Virus record (IMG/VR): IMGVR_UViG_3300041405_000027 | Coordinates: 1 to 50,378 of that record | Origin: a virus | Length of the DNA stretch: 50,378 nucleotides | Strand: one strand, 5' to 3' | Part shown: piece after piece, positions 35,595-44,720 of the stretch | How positions within the stretch are numbered: the stretch's first letter is position 1 | Layout: each line of letters begins with the position of its first letter | Program-made: the position numbers and the translations under genes | Notes under the pieces: generated by a model | Seen by the model: only the letters and a program-made list of their open reading frames with translations | The model's database searches: none | Told to the model about the DNA's origin: nothing

Positions 35595-36326
35595 GTGGCC
35601 CTTAACTGTGCGTCGGATAAATTTGTAGGCAAGAGCGTACTCGCTGAGTTCGCCCTTGCTTGCGGTGATGTAGACCCGCTGACTTTGACGTGGCTGCCAC
35701 TTGGCGCAGCTCGTAACAAGTCTAAAACCATGTCGGCTGATACCGTTGATGCTACCGCTGATGACTCGGTAGGCAGCTTTCGCGATACGCTGATCACCTA
35801 CAAAACTTTCGAAGTCTCGATTGATGGCGTTACCAAGCGCGACGACGGCACCACTTCGAACCAGCAATTGCTGGCCAACCACTTCGAAACCGATCCTCAG
35901 CCGTATGTTTGGATTCGCCTGACTGGTCCGATCAACTCGACTACCGCTTTCTGCGTTCTGACTGAGTTCAGCGAAGAATACCCGTACGACGATGTGGCTA
36001 CCTACTCGATGACTGCCAGCGCAACCTCGCGCCCAGGTGGCCTGGCTAGCGTTATCACTTCGGTAACTCCGATTGCCGTAACCGCCGTTAACGTAACCCC
36101 GGCCACTGCAACCGTAGCTGTAGGCAACGTCACCAACCTTGACGCTGCAATCAGCCCTGCTGCTGCCGTCCAGTCCGTAACTTGGTCGTCCGCAACTCCT
36201 GCGACTGCTACCGTTAACTCGGCTGGCCGTGTGACTGGTGTTGCCGCTGGCACCGTAACCATCACTGCAACCTCGGTCAGCGATCCGACCAAGACTGACA
36301 CCTGCGTGGTTACTGTTACAGCGTAA
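35595..36326 (+). CDS. major tail protein with C-terminal Ig-like (BIG2) domain, 243 aa
   Basis: The GTG start follows a perfect AAGGAGGTG. Residues 1-150 form the tube domain. Residues ~158-243 are a BIG2 domain (VTAVNVTPATATVAVGNVTN ... AATVTSAG-type, then GTVTITATS), as on many siphophage tubes, where it decorates the tail exterior and may bind surface sugars. Strong codon bias and a following terminator agree with an abundant protein. Confidence 0.9.
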   Translation: MALNCASDKFVGKSVLAEFALACGDVDPLTLTWLPLGAARNKSKTMSADTVDATADDSVGSFRDTLITYKTFEVSIDGVTKRDDGTTSNQQLLANHFETDPQPYVWIRLTGPINSTTAFCVLTEFSEEYPYDDVATYSMTASATSRPGGLASVITSVTPIAVTAVNVTPATATVAVGNVTNLDAAISPAAAVQSVTWSSATPATATVNSAGRVTGVAAGTVTITATSVSDPTKTDTCVVTVTA

Positions 36327-36342
36327 CAATAAGCAAATAACT

Positions 36343-36365
36343 AGCCTCCTTTTTGGGGGCTTTTT
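36343..36365 (+). terminator. terminator after the major tail gene
   Basis: AGCCTCC pairs with GGGGGCT (one G-U pair) around a short loop and is followed by five Ts. Confidence 0.78.
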
Positions 36366-36370
36366 ATTGC

Positions 36371-36580
36371 CTACAATTCTCTGGATGCAAGGTAGCGATA
36401 TTTCTCTGGTGACATGCAGGAGAAGCGAGGATCTATTTTTTTCTCTGCATTCATAGCATTTCCGTAATTCGCAATCTGTACGCATTCAACATCGCTTTCT
36501 ATGTCGAATTTGCTTGTTACGTTATCGTAGATGCAGCCGATGTCAGAGCAAAGACCAACTACAAGCACCAAGGTAAGCAT
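36371..36580 (-). CDS. 69-aa secreted or membrane-anchored small protein (moron)
   Basis: AAGGA lies seven bases before the ATG at 36580. A hydrophobic N-terminus (MLTLVLVVGLCSDIGC) suggests a signal sequence, possibly with a lipobox-like cysteine; four cysteines in all fit a periplasmic fold. It is leftward inside the rightward tail operon and has its own promoter. The function is unknown; superinfection exclusion is a common role for such genes. Confidence 0.75.
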   Translation of the reverse strand: MLTLVLVVGLCSDIGCIYDNVTSKFDIESDVECVQIANYGNAMNAEKKIDPRFSCMSPEKYRYLASREL

Positions 36581-36610
36581 TTCGTAATCCTTAATTGTGT
36601 GTGTTCGCCG

Positions 36611-36638
36611 AGTATATCCCTGCGCAGAAAGCCGTCAA
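36611..36638 (-). promoter_or_regulatory. sigma70 promoter of the second moron
   Basis: On the minus strand TTGACG and TATACT are 16 bases apart. The flanking block (CGTCAAGC, then AAAATGCTAAAATGGT on the plus strand) nearly repeats that at 32028-32052. Confidence 0.7.
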
Positions 36639-36646
36639 GCGCAAAA

Positions 36647-36655
36647 TGCTAAAAT
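36647..36655 (+). promoter_or_regulatory. extended -10 (TGCTAAAAT) before the tail chaperone gene
   Basis: It is the same extended -10 as at 32041 and sits back to back with the moron promoter, 27 bases before the ATG at 36682. Confidence 0.45.
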
Positions 36656-36681
36656 GGTGGAAATTTCTATGGACGCTAAAA

Positions 36682-37305
36682 ATGCGCAAGCCCATCACGT
36701 CGATAGGGGAGATAGGCGTCTACGTCGGCGACAAAGAATATCTCTTCAGGCCTTCACTCTCCGCAATGGATTCTCTCGGTTCCCCGGCTGAGATAGTCGA
36801 GAAATTTGCGCTGTTGTTCTCTTCGCCAAAGATAAACCCTATCTGGCCTATCCAGGCATACAGAGCCTGGGAGCGTGAAGTTATCGCTACGGCATATGAC
36901 GTGCTGATGGCTTGCTGTGATGACGATGTTACGCCGCTGCTAGGTCATATGGGCAGTAAGTGGGGATCGTTCGTGCCTGGCGCTATGCCTTCGATGGATA
37001 TGATCTATCTGGCGCGCTCACTGATGAACGACGGAATTATCGGCCTGAAACCAGAAGGCCTATTAGCCAAGCCGAAAGAAGAGTACACGCCTAAATTCCA
37101 GGCTCGCGAATTTGTGGCGCAAGCAGTCGCGCATCTTGGCATGTCTAGCGACGCCGCTTGGAATTTGACCATGACCGAGTTCGCCGGGGCTATGCAATCG
37201 AAATTCGGCAAACCAGAAACATTGCCAAGCCTTGATGAGCACGACGACGCAATGGCTCGCCTCGCAGAAATCAACAGATTGAGACAGTATCAGGTGAACA
37301 AATGA
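36682..37305 (+). CDS. tail assembly chaperone-position protein (DUF6246-like), 207 aa
   Basis: The start MRKPITSIGEIGVYVGDKEY and the region PIQAYRAWEREVIATAYDVL fit the DUF6246 phage family, which occupies the tail-chaperone position before the tape measure. The ATG at 36682 is chosen; upstream ATGs (36646, and a frame from 36595) are part of the promoter block. I see no clear -1 frameshift site near its end. The next gene overlaps as ATGA. Confidence 0.82.
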   Translation: MRKPITSIGEIGVYVGDKEYLFRPSLSAMDSLGSPAEIVEKFALLFSSPKINPIWPIQAYRAWEREVIATAYDVLMACCDDDVTPLLGHMGSKWGSFVPGAMPSMDMIYLARSLMNDGIIGLKPEGLLAKPKEEYTPKFQAREFVAQAVAHLGMSSDAAWNLTMTEFAGAMQSKFGKPETLPSLDEHDDAMARLAEINRLRQYQVNK

Positions 37306-40300
37306 GCAACCTCGGCACCATCACTTACACCACGAATATCGAGACTGCTCAGCTTGTTTCGAGTACGAAGGTTGCCGATAAGCAGCTTGACGGTCTTCAG
37401 CAGTCATTTGACAAGACAGACAAGGCGTCCCAGCAGCTTGGTGGCGGCCTAAGCAAGCTTGCTACATCTATTGCTGGCGTCATGTCTATTGCTGCTGTGG
37501 TCAATGAGTTTAAAAAAGCCATTGCCGTGACGATGGAGTTTAACGCTACCATCTCCAACCTGTCTGCCCTGACTGGTGCGGTCGGTAAGGATCTGGCTGT
37601 GTTCCGCCAGGCCGCCATCGACATTGGCGGATCAACCTCTCTCAGCGCCACTCAAGCCGCAGAGGCGATGAAGCTGATTGGCTCTGCATCTCCAGAGCTG
37701 CTTAAGTCTGCTGACGCTCTAAAGGCTGTTACACAGCAGGCAGTTACTCTTGCTGAAGCTGCTGGCAGTACACTCCCTGAAGCTGCCGCAGCCGTTACCG
37801 GCGCGCTTAACCAATTCCAGCTGGGAGCAGATCAGGCTGGCCGAGTGATTAACGTTCTGGCGGCAGGCGCAAAAGAAGGCGCGTCAGAAATTACCGACAC
37901 TGTTGCGGCCATGAAAGAGGCTGGCGTAGTAGCTGCTCAAAGCGGAGTCAAGTTCGAGCAGTTCAACGGCGCGGTACAGGCTTTGGCTCAGGGACAGATT
38001 AAGGCTAGCGAGGCCGGCACCGGTCTTCGCAACATCTTGACCATCCTAAACACTCAAGCAAAAAGCGAATTCAAGCCATCAGTTGTTGGGCTTTCTGCCG
38101 CTCTTGCTAACCTTGAGAAAGCAGGGCTTGACGATACTCAGATGGTCAAGCTGTTTGGTCGCGAGAACATTACCGCAGCTAAAGTCCTTTTGCAGTTCCG
38201 TGGCACGATGGACAATGTAACTACCGCCATTACTGGCACGTCTGAGGCTTACAAGCAGGCAGCCATCAATCAGGACAACCTGAAAGGTGATGTTGCAAAC
38301 CTTTCTAGCGCCTTCGAAACGTTGCAAATCACTATTGGCGACCTGTCTGACTCAACTCTTCGCGACCTAACCAAGCAACTGACTGGCGTACTGTCTAGCT
38401 TCAGCAGTGATAGCGGCGCGCTCGCCACTTTCTTTGATACGGCTGGCACCGCTGCGTTGTCGTTTGCCGCAGTCATCACTGGCCGCGTTGTAACTGGGCT
38501 GGTTGGTTATGCCTCTGCTCAAGCCGCAGCCGTCAAAGCTACATTCGACCAAGTAGCTGCGGCTCAGTCAGCAGCCAGTGCAAATCTTATGCTAGCCAAG
38601 TCTGAAGACGCAGCAGCACAAGCAGCACTGGCGAAAGAGAAGGCTATTAAATTAGCGAACACCGGCATGATGCTTGGTTCTTCCGGCACAGACAGGCTTG
38701 CAGAAGCAGAGGCGAGAGCGGTAGTTGCAACGACTAACCTGAACTCGGCTATGGCTGCAAGCTCTGGAGTTGCTACCAAGTCGGCAGCGGCTATCGGGGT
38801 TCTCAGAAAGGCGACATCGTTCCTTGGGGGGCCGCTTGGCGTTTTCCTTCTTGCGGCTACCGCCGTATCCGTATTCAGCAAAGAATCGGCAAAGGCTCGA
38901 GTAGAGGTTGACGCGCTTAATGGCTCACTTGAAACGCTGTCTTTCAACCAGTTGTCGCGATCTGCACAGGAAGTACAGGGCCAGATAGTTGATCTGAATG
39001 GACAGCTTGGCGAGGCTCGAAACAACTTTAACAGCCTGTCAAGCGACAAGGCTGTTATGTCTTCTGATGCGTTTGCAAAGAAGCAAACAGACGTAAGGGC
39101 CGCGCTTGATGATGTAACAAAAGCAATCGATCTTCGCAAAAAACGCCTAGAGGAAATCGCAGCAGCGCAAGATAAGATTACCAACAAGGCTCCTGTAGCA
39201 GCGAAAGACCCTGAAATCAAAAAGGTTGTTTCGACAACATCCGAAGACGGGCAGAAAGAACTTGCAACTTTAAGAGATCAGTTGGCTCTGTCTAAGCTGA
39301 CAGGCGAGGCAAAAGCCAAGCTCCAGGCAATTCAAAAGTTAGGCAGCACAGCAACTGAGCAAGAAAAGAATGAAGCCGCAGCGCTAGGCGCTGAAATTTA
39401 TAAGCTAGAAACGGCAACCAAAACTCTTGCGGCCACCAATAAAAAGCAAAAGACTGACGCTGAGCAGCTTGCAAAGCGAGCCGCGCAGGAAGAAAAGAAA
39501 GGCATTGAGAGCAACCTTGAAGCCTTTACAAAACTGGGCGCTGAACTAGCAAGCGTCGGGCAATCTGCACGAGAACTTGCACAGGATCAGGCTCAGTTAA
39601 CTCTGAATAAATACGCTACTCCTGAGCAGATCCAGTCTATTCGAGACATTGCCGGCGCATTCTATGATGCGAAGACGGCAAAGGATACGCTCGCCCGCGT
39701 GGACCCAGCAGCGAATGCTACACAAGGTTTTCAGCAGCAGCTAAAAGACCTTCAAACAGTCAACGATATGAAACTGCTGAGCGATACCGACTATCTGGCG
39801 CTTAAGGAACAGGCCGAGACCGACTATAACGCCCGCATGATGGAGATAGAAACGCAGCGTTTTGCCGCGCAGTCAGCAGGAAACCAGGCACTGATAGACG
39901 GGCTTGATGCATTTGGGCAGTCGGGCACGCAAGCTTTGGGCGGGCTGCTCTCTGGAACCATGAGCCTCCAAGACGCGATGGGCAATGTTGCTAACACCGT
40001 GCTTAATTCCGTAATTGGTTCGTTCGTTCAGGCTGGCGTTGAATGGGTTAAGCAGCAGTTCGTAATGCAAGCCGCAACCCAGGCTACCAAGGCCGCAGAG
40101 ATTGGTGGCATTGGTGCCGTAGCAGCAGCTCAGGCTGGTGCAACTGGTGCAATCGCGGCAACCACTACAGCTACGGCGGCAACCACTGGTACGGCTGTAG
40201 CGTCATCCATGGCTCCTGCTGCTGGTCTTTCTTCTATCGCTTCGTTCGGTGGTGCCGCTGTGATCGGCGGTGCCGCTCTGTTGGCAACCATGGCGCTCGC

Positions 40301-40658
40301 CAGCTCGTTCGGTGGCGGTCGCTTGAACGGCGGCCCGGTAAGCGCTGGCAACATGCACCGCGTAAACGAAAACGGTAAGCCAGAGATTTTCAACGCGGCA
40401 AACGGTCGTCAGTACATGATGCCCAATACCAGAGGCGAGGTTGTATCTAACAAAGATGCAACTGCTGGTGGTGGCGGATCTGCGCCGCCAGTTATCAATA
40501 TCAACAACTATTCCGGCCAAGCAGCAACAACCGCTAGCAAGTTCAGCGAGGCTGATAAGCGCTGGGTCGTGGATGTTATTGTGGGAGACATGCAAGGCGG
40601 CGGTACTTCTGGCCGCACCGTCAACCAAATCACCGGAACCAAGAGGGCTGGCAGTTGA
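37302..40658 (+). CDS. tape measure protein, 1118 aa
   Basis: The largest gene. The N-terminus (residues ~60-260) has the TP901/PhageMin tail pattern (ALTGAVGKDLAVFRQAAIDI ... GSTLPEAAAAVTGALNQFQL). Long Ala/Lys/Glu coiled-coil stretches fill residues ~550-900. Hydrophobic Ala/Gly-rich segments (residues ~940-1010) may insert in the host membrane. It sets the tail length and helps DNA entry. At about 0.15 nm per residue the tail would be near 170 nm, typical of long-tailed siphophages (inference). The ATG overlaps the upstream stop. Confidence 0.95.
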   Translation: MSNLGTITYTTNIETAQLVSSTKVADKQLDGLQQSFDKTDKASQQLGGGLSKLATSIAGVMSIAAVVNEFKKAIAVTMEFNATISNLSALTGAVGKDLAVFRQAAIDIGGSTSLSATQAAEAMKLIGSASPELLKSADALKAVTQQAVTLAEAAGSTLPEAAAAVTGALNQFQLGADQAGRVINVLAAGAKEGASEITDTVAAMKEAGVVAAQSGVKFEQFNGAVQALAQGQIKASEAGTGLRNILTILNTQAKSEFKPSVVGLSAALANLEKAGLDDTQMVKLFGRENITAAKVLLQFRGTMDNVTTAITGTSEAYKQAAINQDNLKGDVANLSSAFETLQITIGDLSDSTLRDLTKQLTGVLSSFSSDSGALATFFDTAGTAALSFAAVITGRVVTGLVGYASAQAAAVKATFDQVAAAQSAASANLMLAKSEDAAAQAALAKEKAIKLANTGMMLGSSGTDRLAEAEARAVVATTNLNSAMAASSGVATKSAAAIGVLRKATSFLGGPLGVFLLAATAVSVFSKESAKARVEVDALNGSLETLSFNQLSRSAQEVQGQIVDLNGQLGEARNNFNSLSSDKAVMSSDAFAKKQTDVRAALDDVTKAIDLRKKRLEEIAAAQDKITNKAPVAAKDPEIKKVVSTTSEDGQKELATLRDQLALSKLTGEAKAKLQAIQKLGSTATEQEKNEAAALGAEIYKLETATKTLAATNKKQKTDAEQLAKRAAQEEKKGIESNLEAFTKLGAELASVGQSARELAQDQAQLTLNKYATPEQIQSIRDIAGAFYDAKTAKDTLARVDPAANATQGFQQQLKDLQTVNDMKLLSDTDYLALKEQAETDYNARMMEIETQRFAAQSAGNQALIDGLDAFGQSGTQALGGLLSGTMSLQDAMGNVANTVLNSVIGSFVQAGVEWVKQQFVMQAATQATKAAEIGGIGAVAAAQAGATGAIAATTTATAATTGTAVASSMAPAAGLSSIASFGGAAVIGGAALLATMALASSFGGGRLNGGPVSAGNMHRVNENGKPEIFNAANGRQYMMPNTRGEVVSNKDATAGGGGSAPPVININNYSGQAATTASKFSEADKRWVVDVIVGDMQGGGTSGRTVNQITGTKRAGS

Positions 40659-41143
40659 GTATTCTAGATATTGTTCGGGCTAGCGGCGGACCTGACTGCA
40701 TTATTCCAACCTTGGAATTGTCTTGTCCTGTATGGGCTGCATCACTATTCATCTGCGCCGGCTACGAAGACATCACGGCAGTAACGGAGCTTGGCGCAAC
40801 TGTTACATTTTTGGCGGCTGGTATTGACGTATCGCTGCCAAAGAAGAACAACGACGGCACTCAGAAGCTGCTGTTCGCTATTGACAACGTTCGCGGTGAT
40901 GCTCAGGCGCTTATTGATCAGGCTCAGGCAGTTGATGCGCGGATTACTATCACTTACCGTACTTACTTGGCGTCGGACCTTTCGGCTCCAGCAGAGAAGC
41001 CATATCGAATGACATGCATCAGTGCGACCATGAAAGGGCCCACTGTCGAGATTAGCGCAGGTTACTTCGACATGATCAATGCTTCGTGGCCGCGTGATGT
41101 TTATACGGCTGATTTCGCCCCAGGTATACGCTATATCTCATGA
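40655..41143 (+). CDS. DUF1833-type distal tail protein, 162 aa
   Basis: The start is a TTG that overlaps the tape-measure stop as TTGA, with AGAGGG upstream. The family (LELSCPVWAASLFICAGYED ... YRMTCISATMKGPTVEISAG ... WPRDVYTADFAPGIRYI) is typically between tape measure and NlpC-type genes, in the role of lambda M/L. It is part of the tail tip. Confidence 0.85.
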   Translation: MSILDIVRASGGPDCIIPTLELSCPVWAASLFICAGYEDITAVTELGATVTFLAAGIDVSLPKKNNDGTQKLLFAIDNVRGDAQALIDQAQAVDARITITYRTYLASDLSAPAEKPYRMTCISATMKGPTVEISAGYFDMINASWPRDVYTADFAPGIRYIS

Positions 41144-41541
41144 TCGAAAAATACCTATCAATTCCGTATGTCGATGGCGGCCGGTCCATGGATGGACTGG
41201 ACTGTTACGGGCTTCTTATCCGCATCAGGGAAGAGCTCGGACTAACAGCGCCTCCAGATGTAGGCAGCATCACGCGCCATAACGTTATTGGAATGCAGCA
41301 TCGATATTCTGAGACTGTCGGCCAACTAGAAGAGTGCCAGCCTGAAGTCGGTGCAATTGCGGGCGTATTCCGTAACAAGGCGCTGATCCACGTCGGGGTC
41401 GTTGTCAGCATCGATGGTAGACTATCGGTACTAGAAACTAATCCTAAATCTGGACCTCGCTGGCTAAGAGTCCGCGAGTTTCAAGATCAATACGCCAAGG
41501 TCATCTTCTATCGTGATAGACATTTTCCCGAATCATCTTGA
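41140..41541 (+). CDS. NlpC/P60-type tail tip assembly protein, 133 aa
   Basis: The catalytic Cys lies in DGLDCYGL (residue ~22) and the His in HVGVVVSIDG (~87), the layout of NlpC/P60 cysteine peptidases and of lambda tail protein K. It may cut peptidoglycan crosslinks during entry or help tip assembly. ATGA overlap upstream. Confidence 0.88.
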   Translation: MIEKYLSIPYVDGGRSMDGLDCYGLLIRIREELGLTAPPDVGSITRHNVIGMQHRYSETVGQLEECQPEVGAIAGVFRNKALIHVGVVVSIDGRLSVLETNPKSGPRWLRVREFQDQYAKVIFYRDRHFPESS

Positions 41542-44191
41542 CGGCGGACCTTGCGAGACTGCATATACCGAACGGCGCATGACTATCGCTGCGTGGCTCG
41601 ATAGCTATACGAAAGACGGTTACAAAGATGGCGACCATATGCCGATCAGCGTGAAGGTTGAAGGCGAGATCGTTGATAAGTGCGACTGGTCAACCTTCGT
41701 ATTCAAGCCTTCCGACTACATAGAAATCCGCGTCGAGCCAAAGGGCACTGACCCATTCTCTATGGCTGTTGCTATCGTTGGCGCAGTCAAAGCGGTATTT
41801 GGCATGCTCATGCCCGCGCTACCAGGAACTCCAAAGACTCCGGGTCAAGGTGAATCGCTGATTGAAAGCAGCGTAAAAGGCAACAAGGTAAAGCTTGGCG
41901 GCGTGATCCGCGAATCTTTCGGCATGCAGAAAATCTATCCAGACTTTCTGGTACCTCCGAGAAAGTATTTTAGCGGCCCGCGAACACAATGGACAGAGCT
42001 GTTCATGTGTATCGGCAAGGGCAGCTTTGACATTCTGGCGGGCAACGTCAGGATTGGCGATACCCCATTGATCGCGCTCGGCGCAGAGGCCTCCTATCAA
42101 ATATTTGAACCAGGTGAAATAGTATCTGGCAACTCAGCGTCTAACAACTGGCATAACGCGGTAGAGGTCGGCTCAAGCACTACGGGCGCAGCTGGTCTTG
42201 AGCTTACATTCACAACAGACGTTACTCCTGTCGCCTCTGCTGGAGCTTTTGTATTCTCTGGTTACACCATCAGCATTCCTACTGGTCAAGGCACATTCCC
42301 TGCCGACTGGACTGTAGGCCTTGTGCTGCGCGTAGTAGCTCCGTACACCTACACTGTTACGGATGGTGGCGGATCTGCTCGAGACGTCATCACCGGGCCG
42401 CTGGGCATGCTCAACCCGACCGTTGGTGACACCATCGAAGTTACTGGTAACAACGAGGGGAAATACACAGTCAACTCCTACACTGGCGGCGGCTCGCCTA
42501 GCATGACGCTCAACTATGAGTGGGGCGATCCTGCCAACTCCATGAACGTCGGCACTGGTCTTGCTGCTATCGGCCCTGATGGTTTGCGCTTCAGGATTGC
42601 CGCGTATAGCGCCTCATCGATCACAGTTGTTCGGCTGACATCAGCCGGCACTGACGACGTATCGTTTCCAGGCTTTGATGCGCTCACAACGTCGTCAGGG
42701 AGCGTTGCAGTAGATGCCCTTAGCGGTTCAGGCGGGTGGCGCGGTCCGTTTCCTGCATGCCCTGAGAACGAGCTTACGTCGCTTGTTGAATTCGACATGT
42801 TTTTGCCCGAGGGCTTGACGCACGTAGGCGGAAAGGGCGACCTAAACGAGAGAACCGTCAGCTTCGAGGTTCAGTATCGTGAGGCGGGATCTTCTGGCGC
42901 CTATGCATCCCAGTCATTCAGTTATACCGCCAACACTCTCGACCAAACAGGCTTTACCAGAACTATCGCGTTACCCTATCCAATGCAGCCAGAAGTGCGG
43001 ATGCGGAAAACTGCTCCAGCCGAGGAAAGCATTCAAGACCACAATACCATCCAGTGGTATGCATTGCGCTCGCTACTGCCTTCGCCATCAAGCTATGCCG
43101 GCGTGACGACTCTCGCTGTTAAGGTTCAGTCGTCTGACAGAATTGCAGCGCAAACCGAAAGCCTCGTGTGGGTTATCGGCACCAGAATCCTACCGACCCG
43201 ATCTGGCGGTGCATGGACGGCACCAATTCCGACCCGAGACATTATTCCGGCGACTGCATACATCGCAAAAAGTATTGGCTATACCGACTCTGACCTAGAT
43301 CTAGCGGAAATGGATCGTCTCGACACTGTATGGAAGGCGCGTGACGACAATTTCGACCTGCAAATAACTGACGCAAGCACCGCGAAAGATACTCTAAACG
43401 ATGCTCTAGGCGCTGGATTTGCTGAACTCGCTCTTGATCGCGGAGTGATTCGTCCGGTACGCGACGAGCCTCGCACAACTTTCGAGCACATGTACACACC
43501 GCAGAACATGACTGAAGGCCTGACTCGCGACGTGCAGATGCCTGGTCCTGATGATTTCGACGGTGTTGATATCTCGTATATCGATAAAGACTCATGGGTT
43601 GAGACAGTTGTCGAGTGCCGCCTTCCAGGCGATCTAGGCCGAAGAGCGGAAAAGATCAAAGCAACTGGCGTAATCGACAGAACCAAGGCCTGGCGTCTCG
43701 GCATGCGTCGTCGTCGTATCCAGCGCTATCGTCGCGACCGTTACTCATGGTCTACCGAGATGGACGCCATGAACAGCCGCTACATGTCTTACTGTATGGT
43801 TGCTGATGACGTTCCTGGCTACGGTCAAAGCGCAATGATGCTGGACTTCACTATCGGCATTGGCTATGTCTCAATTGAATCGTCCGAACCTTTAGATTGG
43901 TCTGTAGGCGGAACTTACATGGCAGCAATTCGCAAGCAGGACGGCACAGTCTCCGGCCCATATGTAGCAACTCGAGTGGACGACTATAACTTTACGATCC
44001 CTTCTCTCGACTTCTCTCCCGATGTTAGCTGGGAATACGAGCCGCCACATATCTTGTTCGGTCCATCTACTCGCTACCACTATGCAGTTCTTGTATCCGA
44101 CGTTAGTCCGTCAGGCATATCGAAATGTTCAGTAGATGGTGTGGGGTATAATAGTTTGGTATACGCATCGGACGACCAGACTGCGCCATGA
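41513..44191 (+). CDS. central tail tip (gpJ-like) protein, 892 aa
   Basis: The GTG start overlaps the NlpC gene by 29 bases. The N-terminus (MTIAAWLDSYTKDGYKDGDH ... TDPFSMAVAIVGAVKAVFGM ... LPGTPKTPGQGESLIESSVKGN in part) matches tip proteins of the phage J/central-fibre type, with a hydrophobic hairpin near residues 83-105. Further domains are beta-rich, with fibronectin-like repeats towards residues 690-880. It forms the base of the tail to which spikes attach and may contact the receptor. Confidence 0.88.
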   Translation: MIDIFPNHLDGGPCETAYTERRMTIAAWLDSYTKDGYKDGDHMPISVKVEGEIVDKCDWSTFVFKPSDYIEIRVEPKGTDPFSMAVAIVGAVKAVFGMLMPALPGTPKTPGQGESLIESSVKGNKVKLGGVIRESFGMQKIYPDFLVPPRKYFSGPRTQWTELFMCIGKGSFDILAGNVRIGDTPLIALGAEASYQIFEPGEIVSGNSASNNWHNAVEVGSSTTGAAGLELTFTTDVTPVASAGAFVFSGYTISIPTGQGTFPADWTVGLVLRVVAPYTYTVTDGGGSARDVITGPLGMLNPTVGDTIEVTGNNEGKYTVNSYTGGGSPSMTLNYEWGDPANSMNVGTGLAAIGPDGLRFRIAAYSASSITVVRLTSAGTDDVSFPGFDALTTSSGSVAVDALSGSGGWRGPFPACPENELTSLVEFDMFLPEGLTHVGGKGDLNERTVSFEVQYREAGSSGAYASQSFSYTANTLDQTGFTRTIALPYPMQPEVRMRKTAPAEESIQDHNTIQWYALRSLLPSPSSYAGVTTLAVKVQSSDRIAAQTESLVWVIGTRILPTRSGGAWTAPIPTRDIIPATAYIAKSIGYTDSDLDLAEMDRLDTVWKARDDNFDLQITDASTAKDTLNDALGAGFAELALDRGVIRPVRDEPRTTFEHMYTPQNMTEGLTRDVQMPGPDDFDGVDISYIDKDSWVETVVECRLPGDLGRRAEKIKATGVIDRTKAWRLGMRRRRIQRYRRDRYSWSTEMDAMNSRYMSYCMVADDVPGYGQSAMMLDFTIGIGYVSIESSEPLDWSVGGTYMAAIRKQDGTVSGPYVATRVDDYNFTIPSLDFSPDVSWEYEPPHILFGPSTRYHYAVLVSDVSPSGISKCSVDGVGYNSLVYASDDQTAP

Positions 44192-44715
44192 TTAAATATC
44201 CAGAAGGATTACCAAGAGGGCTGCATTCCGGGCGAACGTACCAGACTGTTAGCCCTCTTCAGCGTTCTCAGCTTGAGAATGGTCGAGCTAGGCAGCGTCG
44301 TCGGTTCACTAATGTTCCGACAATGGCGTCTATTAACTGGATATTCAATTCTGTTGAGTCGCAGGCTTTTGAGGCGTGGTGGCGAGACTCGCTAATTGAC
44401 GGCTCTCAGTGGTTCGAGTGCTCGCTAGAAACCCCTCTCGGCTACGAGATTGATTACGTAGCTAGATTTACCGATATCTACTCTGGCCCGTCTAGAGTGG
44501 GTCCGCTTCTTTGGTCGTTCTCGGCTGAGCTTGAATTAAGGGAAAGACCTGTTTTGGATGCTGGATGGGGTGAATTCCCCGAGTTTATCCTTGAGCAATC
44601 TATTTTCGACATAACAATGAACCGCGAATGGCCTCGTCAGATCAGCTATATCCTGATGACCGAAGACGGCTACGAATTATTAACCGAAGACGGCTACGGC
44701 CTGTCAACTGAGTAA
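44188..44715 (+). CDS. tail protein linking tip and spikes, 175 aa
   Basis: ATGA overlap upstream. Beta-rich with Trp (FEAWWRDSLIDGSQWFECSL). The last 20 residues contain two TEDGYEL/TEDGYGL repeats, encoded by a duplicated 16-base segment (44659-44674 and 44683-44698). The family is found downstream of J-like genes and its role is unknown, perhaps a spike-attachment or folding factor. Confidence 0.78.
   Translation: MIKYPEGLPRGLHSGRTYQTVSPLQRSQLENGRARQRRRFTNVPTMASINWIFNSVESQAFEAWWRDSLIDGSQWFECSLETPLGYEIDYVARFTDIYSGPSRVGPLLWSFSAELELRERPVLDAGWGEFPEFILEQSIFDITMNREWPRQISYILMTEDGYELLTEDGYGLSTE
44659..44698 (+). repeat. 16-base direct repeat encoding TEDGY
   Basis: ACCGAAGACGGCTACG occurs twice with a period of 24 bases at the 3' end of the tail gene. 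Confidence 0.9.
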
Positions 44716-44720
44716 AATAC

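Noticed and set aside
35535-36485. Long minus-strand open frame (316 codons) opposite the major tail protein
   Set aside because: It is antisense to a clear tail gene with perfect ribosome site and strong codon bias; its open state follows from that bias, and its composition is unlike a protein.
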